A model generated the notes under the pieces. It ran no database searches. It saw only the letters and a list, made by a program, of their open reading frames with translations, and was not told the DNA's origin. From Lentzea tibetensis (GTDB lineage Bacteria; Actinomycetota; Actinomycetes; Mycobacteriales; Pseudonocardiaceae): 64,000 bases of DNA. Of this stretch, positions 46,593 to 55,518 are shown piece after piece. The DNA is taken from positions 114,256-178,255 of the forward strand of contig NZ_VOBR01000018.1 in assembly GCF_007845675.1 (NCBI RefSeq). Reading direction: 5' to 3'. Every line of letters begins with the position of its first letter. Within the stretch, counting starts at the first letter, position 1. The translations under genes were made by a program, and so were the position numbers.

Positions 46593-47645
46593 GTGAGTCG
46601 TCTTCGAGGTGCGCTGGTCGCGGCGGTCGCGGTCACGCTGCTGGCAGGCCTGACGCAGGCACAGGCCCCCGCCCAGCGCACCCTCGACGACCTGCTGAGC
46701 CAGCGCGCGGACGCCGTTCGCGCGCACAACGAGCAGGCGTTCGCCGAGGGTGTCGACCCCGACGCGTCACCGCAGTTCGCGGACGCCCAGCGGCAGCTGT
46801 TCCGCAATCTCGTGTCCCTGCCGCTGCGGACCTGGTCGTACGAACGCGACGGCGACCAGGTCAGGCTCGTCTACGCGCTGAAGGACGAACCCGAGATCAC
46901 CGCGGACGTCCGTTACGAGTTCGTCGAGCGCCGCAACCGCTGGTACCTGCGCGACGCGAAACCCCTGCTGCCGTGGGACTTCGCGCCTCTCCAGGTCCGG
47001 TCGGCGGCTAGCGGGGTCGTGCTGAGCCACCCCGGCGACGAGGCACTGGCCGAGCGCGTGCTGGCCGAGCTGGACCCGGCCGTCGACGCCGTCACGGAGG
47101 TCTGGGGCACCGACTGGGCGCGTCAGGTCGTGGTCGTCATCCCGCACAACCCGGATGAGCTGCGTGAGCTCGTCGGACCGGTCCTCACGGACGTGGCGGG
47201 CATCGCCGTCGCCGCCCGGTCCGATCCGCCGGCAGGCCAGCGGGTGGTGATCAACCCGGACCGCGCGGGCTCGTTGCCGTCGCTGGAACTGGGCATCCTC
47301 ATCCGGCACGAGATCACCCACGTCGCGGCCAGGCGCGTCACCCGCGCGACCGCGCCGATGTGGCTGCAGGAGGGCTTCGCGGACTACGTGGGCTTCCGCG
47401 GCACCGGGCTCAGCCTGAAGCAGGCGGCACCGCTGCTGACGTCCCAGGTCACGGCGCCGCCGAAGGACTTCGTCGGACCGGACCGCGACCTGGCCTACCA
47501 GCAGGCGTACTCGCTGTGCCTCTGGCTGGCGGAGGAACGCGGTGAGCAGGGCCTCGTCGACTTCTACCGCACCCATCAGTCCGAAGTGGACATCAACATC
47601 GACGTGGAGGCCTGGCGGAGGTTCCTCCTCGACCGCATCGGCTAG
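46593..47645 (+). CDS. secreted zinc metallopeptidase (peptidase MA-like)
   Basis: 350 residues with a signal peptide (GALVAAVAVTLLAGLTQAQA). The zincin motif HEITH is in LIRHEITHVAARRVT, with the third ligand candidate Glu in WLQEGFADYVGFRG, the peptidase MA arrangement. The N-terminal part (residues 30-150) resembles a small NTF2-like domain (LVYALKDEPEITADVRYEF). Cell-surface proteolysis is likely; the substrate is unknown. It follows the NlpC/P60 gene by 11 bases. Confidence 0.87.
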   Translation: MSRLRGALVAAVAVTLLAGLTQAQAPAQRTLDDLLSQRADAVRAHNEQAFAEGVDPDASPQFADAQRQLFRNLVSLPLRTWSYERDGDQVRLVYALKDEPEITADVRYEFVERRNRWYLRDAKPLLPWDFAPLQVRSAASGVVLSHPGDEALAERVLAELDPAVDAVTEVWGTDWARQVVVVIPHNPDELRELVGPVLTDVAGIAVAARSDPPAGQRVVINPDRAGSLPSLELGILIRHEITHVAARRVTRATAPMWLQEGFADYVGFRGTGLSLKQAAPLLTSQVTAPPKDFVGPDRDLAYQQAYSLCLWLAEERGEQGLVDFYRTHQSEVDINIDVEAWRRFLLDRIG

Positions 47646-47654
47646 CGTGGAGCC

Positions 47655-48755
47655 GTGCGTCGGACCCTCCTGGTGACCAATGACTTCCCGCCCCGGCCGG
47701 GCGGCATCCAGTCCTACCTGCACGCTTTCACGACGAGGCTGCCCGCTGACGACCTCGTCGTGTACGCGCCGAGCTGGAAGGGCGCCGAGGAGTTCGACGC
47801 GAAGCAGCCGTTCCAGGTGGCCCGGCACCCCACGTCGCTCATGCTGCCCACACCGGACGTGCTGAAGCGCGCCCGCGACATCGCGCGCGTGGAGCACTGC
47901 GACGCCGCGTGGTTCGGTGCCGCCGCCCCGCTCGCGCTGCTGGCGCCGCACCTCGGTTTGAGCCGCGCGGTCGCGTGCACGCACGGCCACGAGGTCGGCT
48001 GGTCGATGCTCCCCGGCGCGCGGCAGGCGTTGCGCCGCATCGGGTCCGGTGTGGACGTCGTGACGTTCGTCAGCCGCTACACCCGGTCCCGGTTCGCGGC
48101 GGCGTTCGGCCCGATGGCCGCGCTGGAGCACCTTCCGTCCGGAGTGGACACTGAGACGTACCGGCCGGATCCCGTTGCGCGGGAGGAGATCCGCAAGCGG
48201 CACGGGCTCGGCGACCGGCCGGTGATCGTGTGCGTGTCGCGCCTGGTGCCGCGCAAGGGACAGGACGTCCTCATCCGCGCGCTCCCCGAGATCCAGCGGC
48301 GCGTGCCCGGCGCCGCGCTGCTGATCGTCGGCGGCGGGCCGTACCGCAAGACGCTGGAAGCCATGGCGGGCAACGACGTCATCATCACCGGATCCGTGCC
48401 GTGGGAAGAGCTTCCCGCGCACTACGCCGCCGGCGACGTGTTCGCGATGCCGTGCCGCACCAGGGGCAGGGGACTCGACGTCGAGGGACTCGGCATCGTC
48501 TACCTGGAGGCGTCGGCGACCGGGCTCCCGGTCGTGGCCGGCCGGTCGGGCGGTGCACCGGAGACCGTGCGCGACGGCATCACCGGCAACGTCGTCGACG
48601 GGCGTGACGTGGCGCAGGTCGCGGACACCCTCGCGACCCTGCTGGAGGACCCGGAACGTGCCGCCAAGATGGGGCGGGCCGGACGCGAGTGGGTCAGTGA
48701 GCAGTGGCGCTGGGACCAGCTCGCCGAGCGGCTGGCGCGCTTGATCGACGGCTGA
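47655..48755 (+). CDS. pimB: GDP-mannose-dependent phosphatidylinositol-mannoside mannosyltransferase, PimB type
   Basis: 366-residue GT4 glycosyltransferase (GT-B fold). LLVTNDFPPRPGGIQSYLHAF, ACTHGHEVGWSMLPG, VTFVSRYTRSRF, LPSGVDTETYRPD, VCVSRLVPRKGQDVLI and the E-x7-E region VEGLGIVYLEASATGLPVVAG match PimB' (Rv2188c), which adds the second mannose to PIM at the inner leaflet. It is downstream of the two cell-envelope genes on the same strand. A 26-base piece of its 3' end is repeated just after the stop. Confidence 0.93.
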   Translation: MRRTLLVTNDFPPRPGGIQSYLHAFTTRLPADDLVVYAPSWKGAEEFDAKQPFQVARHPTSLMLPTPDVLKRARDIARVEHCDAAWFGAAAPLALLAPHLGLSRAVACTHGHEVGWSMLPGARQALRRIGSGVDVVTFVSRYTRSRFAAAFGPMAALEHLPSGVDTETYRPDPVAREEIRKRHGLGDRPVIVCVSRLVPRKGQDVLIRALPEIQRRVPGAALLIVGGGPYRKTLEAMAGNDVIITGSVPWEELPAHYAAGDVFAMPCRTRGRGLDVEGLGIVYLEASATGLPVVAGRSGGAPETVRDGITGNVVDGRDVAQVADTLATLLEDPERAAKMGRAGREWVSEQWRWDQLAERLARLIDG

Positions 48756-48793
48756 CTCGTGATCGGCGAGCAGTGGCGCTGGGACCAGCTCGC
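48699..48793 (+). repeat. partial duplication of the pimB 3' end
   Basis: The 26 bases at 48699-48724 (GAGCAGTGGCGCTGGGACCA then GCTCGC) recur exactly at 48768-48793, beyond the pimB stop, and GACGGCT follows both. The 69-base offset points to a small tandem duplication that has since decayed. Confidence 0.85.
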
Positions 48794-48811
48794 GCGACAG
48801 CCGGAGGACGG

Positions 48812-51700
48812 CTAAAGAACCTGATCGGCGGCTGACCGGGCGCGTTGCTCCAGCGCCCGCAGCCCGAGCCGCGCCGACATCGACGCGGCCTCCTCGGCCA
48901 CCGCGCGCGAGGCGTCCGCCCTGCCCTGCCGCCGGTGCACCTCGGCGAGCCCGAGCAGCGCCCGCACCTCGCCCGAGTGGTAGCCGATCCGGTGCGCGGT
49001 GCCCTGCGCCTGCTCGTACAGCGCCATCGCGTCGTCGAGCCGTCCCTCGCTGACGAGCACGTCGCCGAGTCCGATCCGCGCGCTCGTCGCCACCTGCTGG
49101 TCGCCGCCATCGGACACCAGCGCCAGCGCCCGCGACGCCAGCTCCTCGGCCCGCCGCGGCTCACCGAGATCGAGGTGCAGCGCCGCCAGCTGCTCCAGCG
49201 CCTCGGCGACGCCCTCGGGCACGTTGTCCATCTCGAGCGCGCGTTCCAGGTGCTTGCGGGCCTCCTCGCGCTCGCCGCGCAGCCGCAACGCCATGCCCAG
49301 GTACATGTTGCTGTCCGCGGACGGCTGGAGCCGCAGCGCCTCGCGGAAGTGCTCGACCGCCTCGTCCAGCTCACCGAGCTCGACGGCGAGCTGACCCAGG
49401 TTGTAGAGCACCGTGCACACGGTGTCCGCCGACCGCAGCATCTCCAGCCCGCGCAGCAGCGTGTCCTTGGCCGCGGTGAGGTTGCCGGACCGCCGGTGCA
49501 CCAGCGCCAGGTTGTTCAGCACGCCCGCCTCGGCGTCACCGTCGCCCAGGTCCCGGTACAGCGCGATCGCCCGGTTGTGGTGCTCGATCGACCGGTCGAA
49601 CTCCGCCAGCTTCAGGTACAGCGTGCCGAGGTTGGCGTGCATCGCCGCCTCGGCCGGCCGGTGGTGCTGCTCGTACGCGGCGTGCAGGCCGTGGTGCGCG
49701 GTCGCCAGCCACTCACCGACGTGCTGGCCGATCCACAGGTAGCCGCGCAGCCCGTCCGCGAGCCGCCACGCCATCGCCGCCGGACCGTGCTGGGCGGCCT
49801 GCCGGATCGCGGCCGTCAGGTTCGCGCGCTCCGCGTCGAGCCACGCCAGCGCCTCCACGCCCGACGAGATCCGGGGCACCGGGCCCGCGGACGCCGACGG
49901 CAGCCGCACGGCGCCGGGGTAGAGCAGCTCGGCGCACCGGTCCACCCAGCGCGCGTAGTGGTCCAGCAGCCTGCTCCAGGCCACGTCCTGCGACTCCTGG
50001 TCGTCCTCGGTCTCGCGCAGCCGCGCGGAGAACCGGACCATCTCGTCGTGGAACCGGAACCGCCCCGGTGTCGCCTCGACCACCAGGTTCGCGATCGCCA
50101 GCACCGCGAGCAGCCCGGCCGCGTCGACGTCCGCCAGCGACGACGCGACGTCCGCCGTGAAGTCCGGGCCCGGCACGAGGCTGAGCAGCCGGAACAGCCT
50201 GCGCGGCTCCTCGGGCAGCGCCGCGTAGGCGAGCTCGATCGGTGAACCGGAGATCGTCATCTCGTCGCGCCCCGCCAGGTAGGCGGCGGCGATGCGCAGT
50301 GCCAGCGGCAGGTGGCCGCAGCGCTCGGCGAGCGCCGCGTGGTCGCCCGGCCCGAGCACACCGGTCAGCAGCTCGACCGACTCCTCGGGCGTGAACGCGT
50401 CCAGCGGCACCGTGCGCGCGCCGTTCATCGCGATCAGCCCGCGCAGGTCGTCGCGGCTCGTCACGATCACCGGGCAGCTCGCCGCACCCGGCAGCAGCGG
50501 CCGCACCTGGTCCGGCACGGACGCGTTGTCCAGCACCAGCAGCATCCGCCTGCCCGCGAGCAGCGAGCGGAACATCGTGCTCTGCTCGTCCGCGTCGGCC
50601 GGGATCTCGTCCGGCGGCACACCCAGCGCCCGGAGGAACCGCGACAGCACGTCCACGCCGTCCGCGGCCGGCCCGAGCGCGTATCCGCGCAGGTCGACGT
50701 ACAGCTGGCCGTCCGGGAACCGTGCGCGCAGCAGGTGCGCGACGTGCACTGCCAGCGTCGTCTTGCCGACACCGGCTGGCCCGGAGAGCGTCACGATCGG
50801 CACGGCCGTCGCCTCCGGCGGCGCGATCAGCTCGGTGATGCGCCGGACGTGGTCCAGGCGTCCGACGAAGTCCGGGATGTCCGTGGGCATCCGCGTCGGT
50901 GTCGTCGCGACCGGTTCGGGTTCCGCGCGCGCCTGCTGCCGCGGTGCCGCGATCTCCGGCGCGCCCACCAGGATCGCCTGGTGCAGCTTCCGCAGCTCCT
51001 CGCTCGGCTCGATGCCCAGCTGGTCGCCCAGCAGCTTGCCGACCTGCCGGAACGTCTCCAGCGCCTCGGCCTGGCGGCTGCCCCGGTACAGCGCGAGCAT
51101 CAGCTGACCCCAGAACCGCTCCCGCAGCGGGTGGTCGCGCGTCAGCGAGAACAGCTCGGACACGAGGTCCGCGTGGTTGCCCAGCGCCAGCTCGACGTCG
51201 ATGCGCCGTTCGTGCACCTGCATCAGCTGCTCGTTCAGCCTGGGCACGTGCTCCCGGTGCAGCGTCTCGCTGGGGACGTCCGACAGCGCCGGTCCGCGCC
51301 ACAGGTCCAGCGCGGTGGAAAACGCTTGCCTCGCCGTCGCCAGATCGCCGTTCTCGGCCGCCTGCTGTCCGCGCGCCGCCGCGTCGGCGAACCGGTGCAC
51401 GTCGAGCTGCTCGTGCTCGACGCGGATCTGGTAGCCGTCGGCGACCGTGCGGATCAGCGCCGGGTTGCCCAGCGCGTGCCTCAGCCGCATCACGTACGTC
51501 TGCAGCGTGCCGCGCGTCCTGGCCGGGGGCGTGTCGCCCCACACGTGCTCGATCAGCTCCGTGACCTGCACTGTTCGGTTGGGACGCAGCAGCAGTGCGG
51601 CCAGCAGAGCGCGGTGCTTGCCCGCGCGCAGCAGCACCTCGCGCCCGTCGAGGCGCACCTCCATGGGACCGAGCAGCCGGAACTCCGGACCCGAACCCAT
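48812..51700 (-). CDS. AfsR/SARP-type regulator with NB-ARC ATPase and TPR repeats
   Basis: 962 residues. Residues 1-97: winged-helix DNA-binding domain (FRLLGPMEVRLDGREVLLRA, RGTLQTYVMRLRHALG). Residues 100-245: BTAD. Residues about 275-560: STAND/NB-ARC ATPase with P-loop GPAGVGKTTLA (307-317), LLVLDNASVPDQ and LPLALRIAAAYLAG. Residues about 650-945: TPR array (AAMHANLGTLYLKLAEFDRS, LNNLALVHRRSGN...). It is a global-type regulator of secondary metabolism; the signal is unknown. It interrupts the conserved pimB-fadD15 neighbourhood, has no operon partner, and is convergent with pimB. Confidence 0.93.
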   Translation of the reverse strand: MGSGPEFRLLGPMEVRLDGREVLLRAGKHRALLAALLLRPNRTVQVTELIEHVWGDTPPARTRGTLQTYVMRLRHALGNPALIRTVADGYQIRVEHEQLDVHRFADAAARGQQAAENGDLATARQAFSTALDLWRGPALSDVPSETLHREHVPRLNEQLMQVHERRIDVELALGNHADLVSELFSLTRDHPLRERFWGQLMLALYRGSRQAEALETFRQVGKLLGDQLGIEPSEELRKLHQAILVGAPEIAAPRQQARAEPEPVATTPTRMPTDIPDFVGRLDHVRRITELIAPPEATAVPIVTLSGPAGVGKTTLAVHVAHLLRARFPDGQLYVDLRGYALGPAADGVDVLSRFLRALGVPPDEIPADADEQSTMFRSLLAGRRMLLVLDNASVPDQVRPLLPGAASCPVIVTSRDDLRGLIAMNGARTVPLDAFTPEESVELLTGVLGPGDHAALAERCGHLPLALRIAAAYLAGRDEMTISGSPIELAYAALPEEPRRLFRLLSLVPGPDFTADVASSLADVDAAGLLAVLAIANLVVEATPGRFRFHDEMVRFSARLRETEDDQESQDVAWSRLLDHYARWVDRCAELLYPGAVRLPSASAGPVPRISSGVEALAWLDAERANLTAAIRQAAQHGPAAMAWRLADGLRGYLWIGQHVGEWLATAHHGLHAAYEQHHRPAEAAMHANLGTLYLKLAEFDRSIEHHNRAIALYRDLGDGDAEAGVLNNLALVHRRSGNLTAAKDTLLRGLEMLRSADTVCTVLYNLGQLAVELGELDEAVEHFREALRLQPSADSNMYLGMALRLRGEREEARKHLERALEMDNVPEGVAEALEQLAALHLDLGEPRRAEELASRALALVSDGGDQQVATSARIGLGDVLVSEGRLDDAMALYEQAQGTAHRIGYHSGEVRALLGLAEVHRRQGRADASRAVAEEAASMSARLGLRALEQRARSAADQVL

Positions 51701-51902
51701 ACCGTCCCCTCATGAGCTTCACGGTGGCGTGCTCCGCGTGCCGGAACAGCCTATGCGCGCACTGTCGCGAAGTGACATCGCGGCGTCAGCGATACGACAG
51801 CGCCATCGGGCAATCTTCTACTCGTCCCGGTCGGGGGGCCGGGGCATCAAACTTCTCGGGTTCCGTGGCGGAGGAAGGCCACGGATCACGAACACTGGGG
51901 GT

Positions 51903-51937
51903 CGAAAGGCCCAGAGGCACCGCCTCTGGGCCTTTCG
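51903..51937. terminator. terminator after fadD15
   Basis: CGAAAGGCCCAGAGGC and its exact complement form a 16-bp stem with loop ACC, 16 bases past the fadD15 stop; on the minus strand it ends CCTTTCG. The remaining 250-base gap towards the AfsR gene should carry that gene's promoter. Confidence 0.88.
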
Positions 51938-51953
51938 CGCTGTGCTGGGGTCG

Positions 51954-53750
51954 TTACTTGGCGTAGATGGCGTCGATGTCCGCCGAGTACGTCGTCGCCA
52001 CGACAGAGCGACGCAGCTTCAGCGACGGCGTCATCTCGCCACCCGCCTCGGTGAAGTCGATCGGCAGCACCCGGAACTTCCGGATCGCCTCCGCCTTCGA
52101 CACCGACTTGTTGGCCTCGTCGACGACCGCCTGGATCTCGGCCACCAGGTCCGCGTCGTCGATGAGGTCGGCGACCTCGGCCGAAGCAGCCTTGCCGTGC
52201 TGCTCCTTCCACGCCGGGAAGAACTCCGGGTCGATGGTGACCAGCGCACCGATGAACGGCTGCTTGTCACCGACGACCATGCACTGGCTGACCAGCGGGT
52301 GCGCCCGGATGCGGTCCTCGAGCTGGGCCGGGGAGACGTTCTTGCCACCGGCGGTGACGATGATCTCCTTCTTCCGGCCGGTGATCGTCAGGAAGCCCTC
52401 GTCGTCCAGCACACCGATGTCACCGGTGTGGAACCACCCGTCCTCCAACGACTCCTTCGTCGCCTCCGGGTTGTTCCAGTAGCCGCTGAAGACGATGTCG
52501 CCCTTGATGAGGATCTCGCCGTCCTCCTCGATCCGCACCGCCGTACCCGGTACCGGGCGGCCGACCGTGCCGACCTTCGACGCGCCGTGCGCCGTGACGC
52601 ACGCGGCGGCGCTGGTCTCGGTCAGGCCGTAGCCCTCGAACACCGGGATGCCGACGCCGCGGAAGAAGTGCGCGAGCCGGTCACCCAGCGGCGCACCACC
52701 CGACACGGCGGCGATGCAGCGGCCACCGAGCGCGGCGCGGAGCTTGCCGAACACCAGGCGGTCGAACAGCGCGTGCTTGAGACGCAGCGCGATGCCGGGG
52801 CCGCCGGAGTCGAGCGACTGGCTGTACTCGACGGCGGTCGCCTCCGCCGCGTCGAAGATCTTGCCCTTGCCCGCCGCGTGCGCCTTCTGCTTGGCGCCGT
52901 TGTAGACCTTCTCGAAGACGCGCGGCACGGCGACGACGAACGTCGGCCGGAAGGTGCCCAGGTCCGCGACCAGGTCCTTCACGTCGGCGGTGTGGCCGAC
53001 GGTGGCGCGCGAGTAGATGCACGAGATGGCCAGCGCGCGGGCCAGGATGTGCGCCAGCGGCAGGAAGATCAGCAGCGAGTTGCCCGCCGCCAGGATCTCC
53101 GGGAACAGCACCAGCGCCGACCGCACCTCGGACAGCAGGTTGCGGTGGGTGAGGGTGCAGCCCTTCGGACGGCCGGTGGTGCCGGACGTGTAGACGAGCG
53201 TCGCCGTCTCGTCCGCCTTCACCTCGCGCCTGCGTTCGTGGACCGCCTCGTCGGAGACGTCCTTGCCGAGCGCGGTGAGCTCGTCGATCGCTCCCGCGCT
53301 GCCTTCGATCTGCCACACGTGCTGCAGCTCGGACAGCTTGTCGATGACCGAGTCGAGCGTTTTTCGATGCCCGTTGGTCTCGACGAACACGGCCTTGGCG
53401 GCCGAGTCCGAGAGGATCCAGTCCATCTGGTCGGCCGAGGAGGTCTCGTAGATCGGGACCGTGATGCCGCCGGCCGCCCAGATGGCGTAGTCGATCAGTG
53501 ACCACTCGTAGCGGGTCTTCGACACCAGGCCGATGCGGTCGCCATGCTCCAGGCCGGCCGCGATGAGGCCCTTGGCCACGGCCATGACCTGCGCCGCGAA
53601 GTCACGCGCTGTGACGTCGACCCAGGTCCCGTCGACGTGCCTCCGGAAGCTGACCGTGTTGCCGAAGCGCTCCGCGTTGGCCCACACCATGTCGGTGAGG
53701 TTCTCCTCCGGAGCCACTGCAGCGGTGGCGGGGACGCTGAACTCGCGCAC
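51954..53750 (-). CDS. long-chain fatty-acid CoA ligase (FadD15 type)
   Basis: 598-residue AMP-binding enzyme that activates fatty acids to acyl-CoA through acyl-AMP. Motifs: YTSGTTGRPKGCTLTH (P-loop), FEGYGLTETSAA, DGWFHTGDIGVLDDEGFLTI and GRKKEIIVTAGGKNVSP with the hinge and catalytic Lys region toward the C-terminus. GTG start. Orthologue of mycobacterial fadD15 (Rv2187) by synteny with pimB and the SRPBCC genes. Divergent from the SRPBCC gene at 53849. Confidence 0.94.
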   Translation of the reverse strand: MREFSVPATAAVAPEENLTDMVWANAERFGNTVSFRRHVDGTWVDVTARDFAAQVMAVAKGLIAAGLEHGDRIGLVSKTRYEWSLIDYAIWAAGGITVPIYETSSADQMDWILSDSAAKAVFVETNGHRKTLDSVIDKLSELQHVWQIEGSAGAIDELTALGKDVSDEAVHERRREVKADETATLVYTSGTTGRPKGCTLTHRNLLSEVRSALVLFPEILAAGNSLLIFLPLAHILARALAISCIYSRATVGHTADVKDLVADLGTFRPTFVVAVPRVFEKVYNGAKQKAHAAGKGKIFDAAEATAVEYSQSLDSGGPGIALRLKHALFDRLVFGKLRAALGGRCIAAVSGGAPLGDRLAHFFRGVGIPVFEGYGLTETSAAACVTAHGASKVGTVGRPVPGTAVRIEEDGEILIKGDIVFSGYWNNPEATKESLEDGWFHTGDIGVLDDEGFLTITGRKKEIIVTAGGKNVSPAQLEDRIRAHPLVSQCMVVGDKQPFIGALVTIDPEFFPAWKEQHGKAASAEVADLIDDADLVAEIQAVVDEANKSVSKAEAIRKFRVLPIDFTEAGGEMTPSLKLRRSVVATTYSADIDAIYAK

Positions 53751-53848
53751 GTCAACCTCCGTACGGTTGTTTGTTACTGGTGGGGAAACTTAGCGTGTGA
53801 TTCCGGCGATACAAAGGTTGGGACGCCCTTCCGTTACCTTTTGACGTC

Positions 53849-54247
53849 ATGCCGAGCGTGGACGTCGTCGACGAGACATTCCTGGCCGTGCCACCGACCG
53901 TGGTCGCGGCCGCGTTCGCGGCGCCCTCGTCGTGGCGGACGTACTGGCCGGATCTCGACCTCGACGTCTACGCGGATCGGGGTGTCGAAGGGCTTCGCTG
54001 GACCGTGCGAGGCGCACTCGTGGGGACGATGGAGGTCTGGCTGGAGCCCGTCCTGGACGGCACGGTGGTGCACTACTTCCTCCGTGCTGATCTCGCCCAG
54101 AGCGATGGGGGGAGCCTGTCGGAACTCACGCCGCGGCAGGCGCAGCGGGAGGTCCGGCGTCGCCAGATCGCCGCGAAGACCGTGGCGCTCCAGCTCAAGA
54201 TGACATTGGAGGACGGTCGCCCCCCTGGCTGCCCGCCAGCCGGGTGA
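53849..54247 (+). CDS. SRPBCC-superfamily (polyketide cyclase-like) protein
   Basis: 132 residues: DVVDETFLAVPPTVVAAAFA, WRTYWPDLDLDVYADRGVEG, GALVGTMEVWLEPVLDGTVV HYFLR, and a charged C-terminal helix. It has the START-like helix-grip pattern for a hydrophobic ligand. It corresponds in position to mycobacterial Rv2186c. Ligand and role unknown; the tight link with fatty-acid activation genes suggests lipid binding, as inference. Confidence 0.82.
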   Translation: MPSVDVVDETFLAVPPTVVAAAFAAPSSWRTYWPDLDLDVYADRGVEGLRWTVRGALVGTMEVWLEPVLDGTVVHYFLRADLAQSDGGSLSELTPRQAQREVRRRQIAAKTVALQLKMTLEDGRPPGCPPAG

Positions 54248-54284
54248 TCTTGGTTGCCCTCCGTCTCGAAACTAGGTTGTGGGT

Positions 54285-55073
54285 GTGCGGGTTCACGTTG
54301 TGTCCGATGTGCACGGCAACGCCGAGGCTCTGGCCAGAGCCGGTGACGGTGCCGATGCGCTGGTAGTGCTGGGTGACCTGATCGACTTCGTCGACTACTA
54401 CGACCACTCCAAGGGCATTCTCGGGCGCGTGTTCGGTCCGGAGAAAGTAGGAGTGTTCGCAGAACTTCGGCGCGGCACGCGCCGGGCGGACACGTCGACC
54501 TACATCCGGTCGCTTTGGGACGGTCTCGAGGACGCGGCCGCGGTCGTCGAGGAAGCCGTGCTGGAGCAGTACCACGCGCTGTTCTCGGCGATGTCCGCGC
54601 CGACGTACGCGACGCCCGGCAACGTCGACAGCCCGCACCTGTGGCCGCAGTTCGTGCGCGACGGCGTGCACGTGCTGGACGGCGAGGTCGCCGAGATCGG
54701 CGGCCTGCGGTTCGGCTTCGCCGGCGGCGGACTGCTGCCCGCGGGTGCCGTGCGCAGGCCCGGCGCGCCGTGGTGGCCCTACCTGCGCACCGAGGAGAAC
54801 ATGCGCGAGGCGTTGCTCGGGCTCACCGACGTGGACGTCCTGTGCACGCACATCCCGCCCGCCGTGCCGGAGCTCACCTACGACGTCGTCGCGCGCCGCC
54901 CCGAGTGGGGTTCGCGGCCCGCGCTGGAGGTCATCGAGCGCGACCGGCCGCGCTGGGCGCTGTTCGGCCACGTGCACCAGCCGCTCGCCCGCCGGGTGCG
55001 CGTCGGGTACACCGAGTGCGTCAACGTCGGGCACTTCCAGCGCAGCGGCAAGCCTCACGTCCTGACTTGGTAG
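54285..55073 (+). CDS. metallophosphoesterase
   Basis: 262 residues of the calcineurin-like phosphoesterase fold: VHVVSDVHGNAEAL (D-x-H metal ligands), VVLGDLIDFVDYY (GD motif), ATPGNVDSPHLW (GN-x), THIPPA and LFGHVHQPL (GHxH). The physiological substrate is unknown. GTG 54285 is chosen because AGG lies at proper distance; GTG 54279 is in frame too. It starts a same-strand set with the SRPBCC, ArsA-like and ROK genes. Confidence 0.9.
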   Translation: MRVHVVSDVHGNAEALARAGDGADALVVLGDLIDFVDYYDHSKGILGRVFGPEKVGVFAELRRGTRRADTSTYIRSLWDGLEDAAAVVEEAVLEQYHALFSAMSAPTYATPGNVDSPHLWPQFVRDGVHVLDGEVAEIGGLRFGFAGGGLLPAGAVRRPGAPWWPYLRTEENMREALLGLTDVDVLCTHIPPAVPELTYDVVARRPEWGSRPALEVIERDRPRWALFGHVHQPLARRVRVGYTECVNVGHFQRSGKPHVLTW

Positions 55074-55095
55074 AAGCAGCGGTAACCTGCACCGC

Positions 55096-55518
55096 ATGGC
55101 CGACGAGTCCACTCAGTCCATCGTCATCGACGCACCGCCCGAGCAGATCATGGCGGTCATCGCGGACTTCGCCGCGTACCCGGACTGGGCGAACGGGGTG
55201 AAGAAGGTCGAGATCCTGGAAGACGACCAGGTCAAGTTCAACATCGACCAGGGCCCCGTCAAGGACGAGTACGTCCTCAAGTACGACTGGGCGGCCGACG
55301 GCAAGTCCGTCAGCTGGGACCTGGTCAAGGGCACCATGCAGAAGTCGCAGCACGGCAGCTACGTGCTCGAGCCGTCCGGCGCCGGCACCAAGGTGACGTA
55401 CACGCTGTCCGTCCAGCTGGTGATCCCGATGATCGGCCTGTTCCGCCGCAAGGCCGAGAAGATGATCCTGGACACGGCGCTGAAGGAGCTCAAGAAGCGC
55501 GTGGAGAGCGCCGCTTGA
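55096..55518 (+). CDS. SRPBCC-family protein (TB16.3-like)
   Basis: 140 residues: IVIDAPPEQIMAVIADFAAY, PDWANGVKKVEILED, YDWAADGKSVSWDLVKG, VQLVIPMIGLFRRKAEKMIL. It is the cyclase/dehydrase-like member corresponding to mycobacterial Rv2185c by order. The stop overlaps the TTG start of the ATPase gene (TTGA), so the two are translated together; a joint role in lipid handling is inference. Confidence 0.88.
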   Translation: MADESTQSIVIDAPPEQIMAVIADFAAYPDWANGVKKVEILEDDQVKFNIDQGPVKDEYVLKYDWAADGKSVSWDLVKGTMQKSQHGSYVLEPSGAGTKVTYTLSVQLVIPMIGLFRRKAEKMILDTALKELKKRVESAA

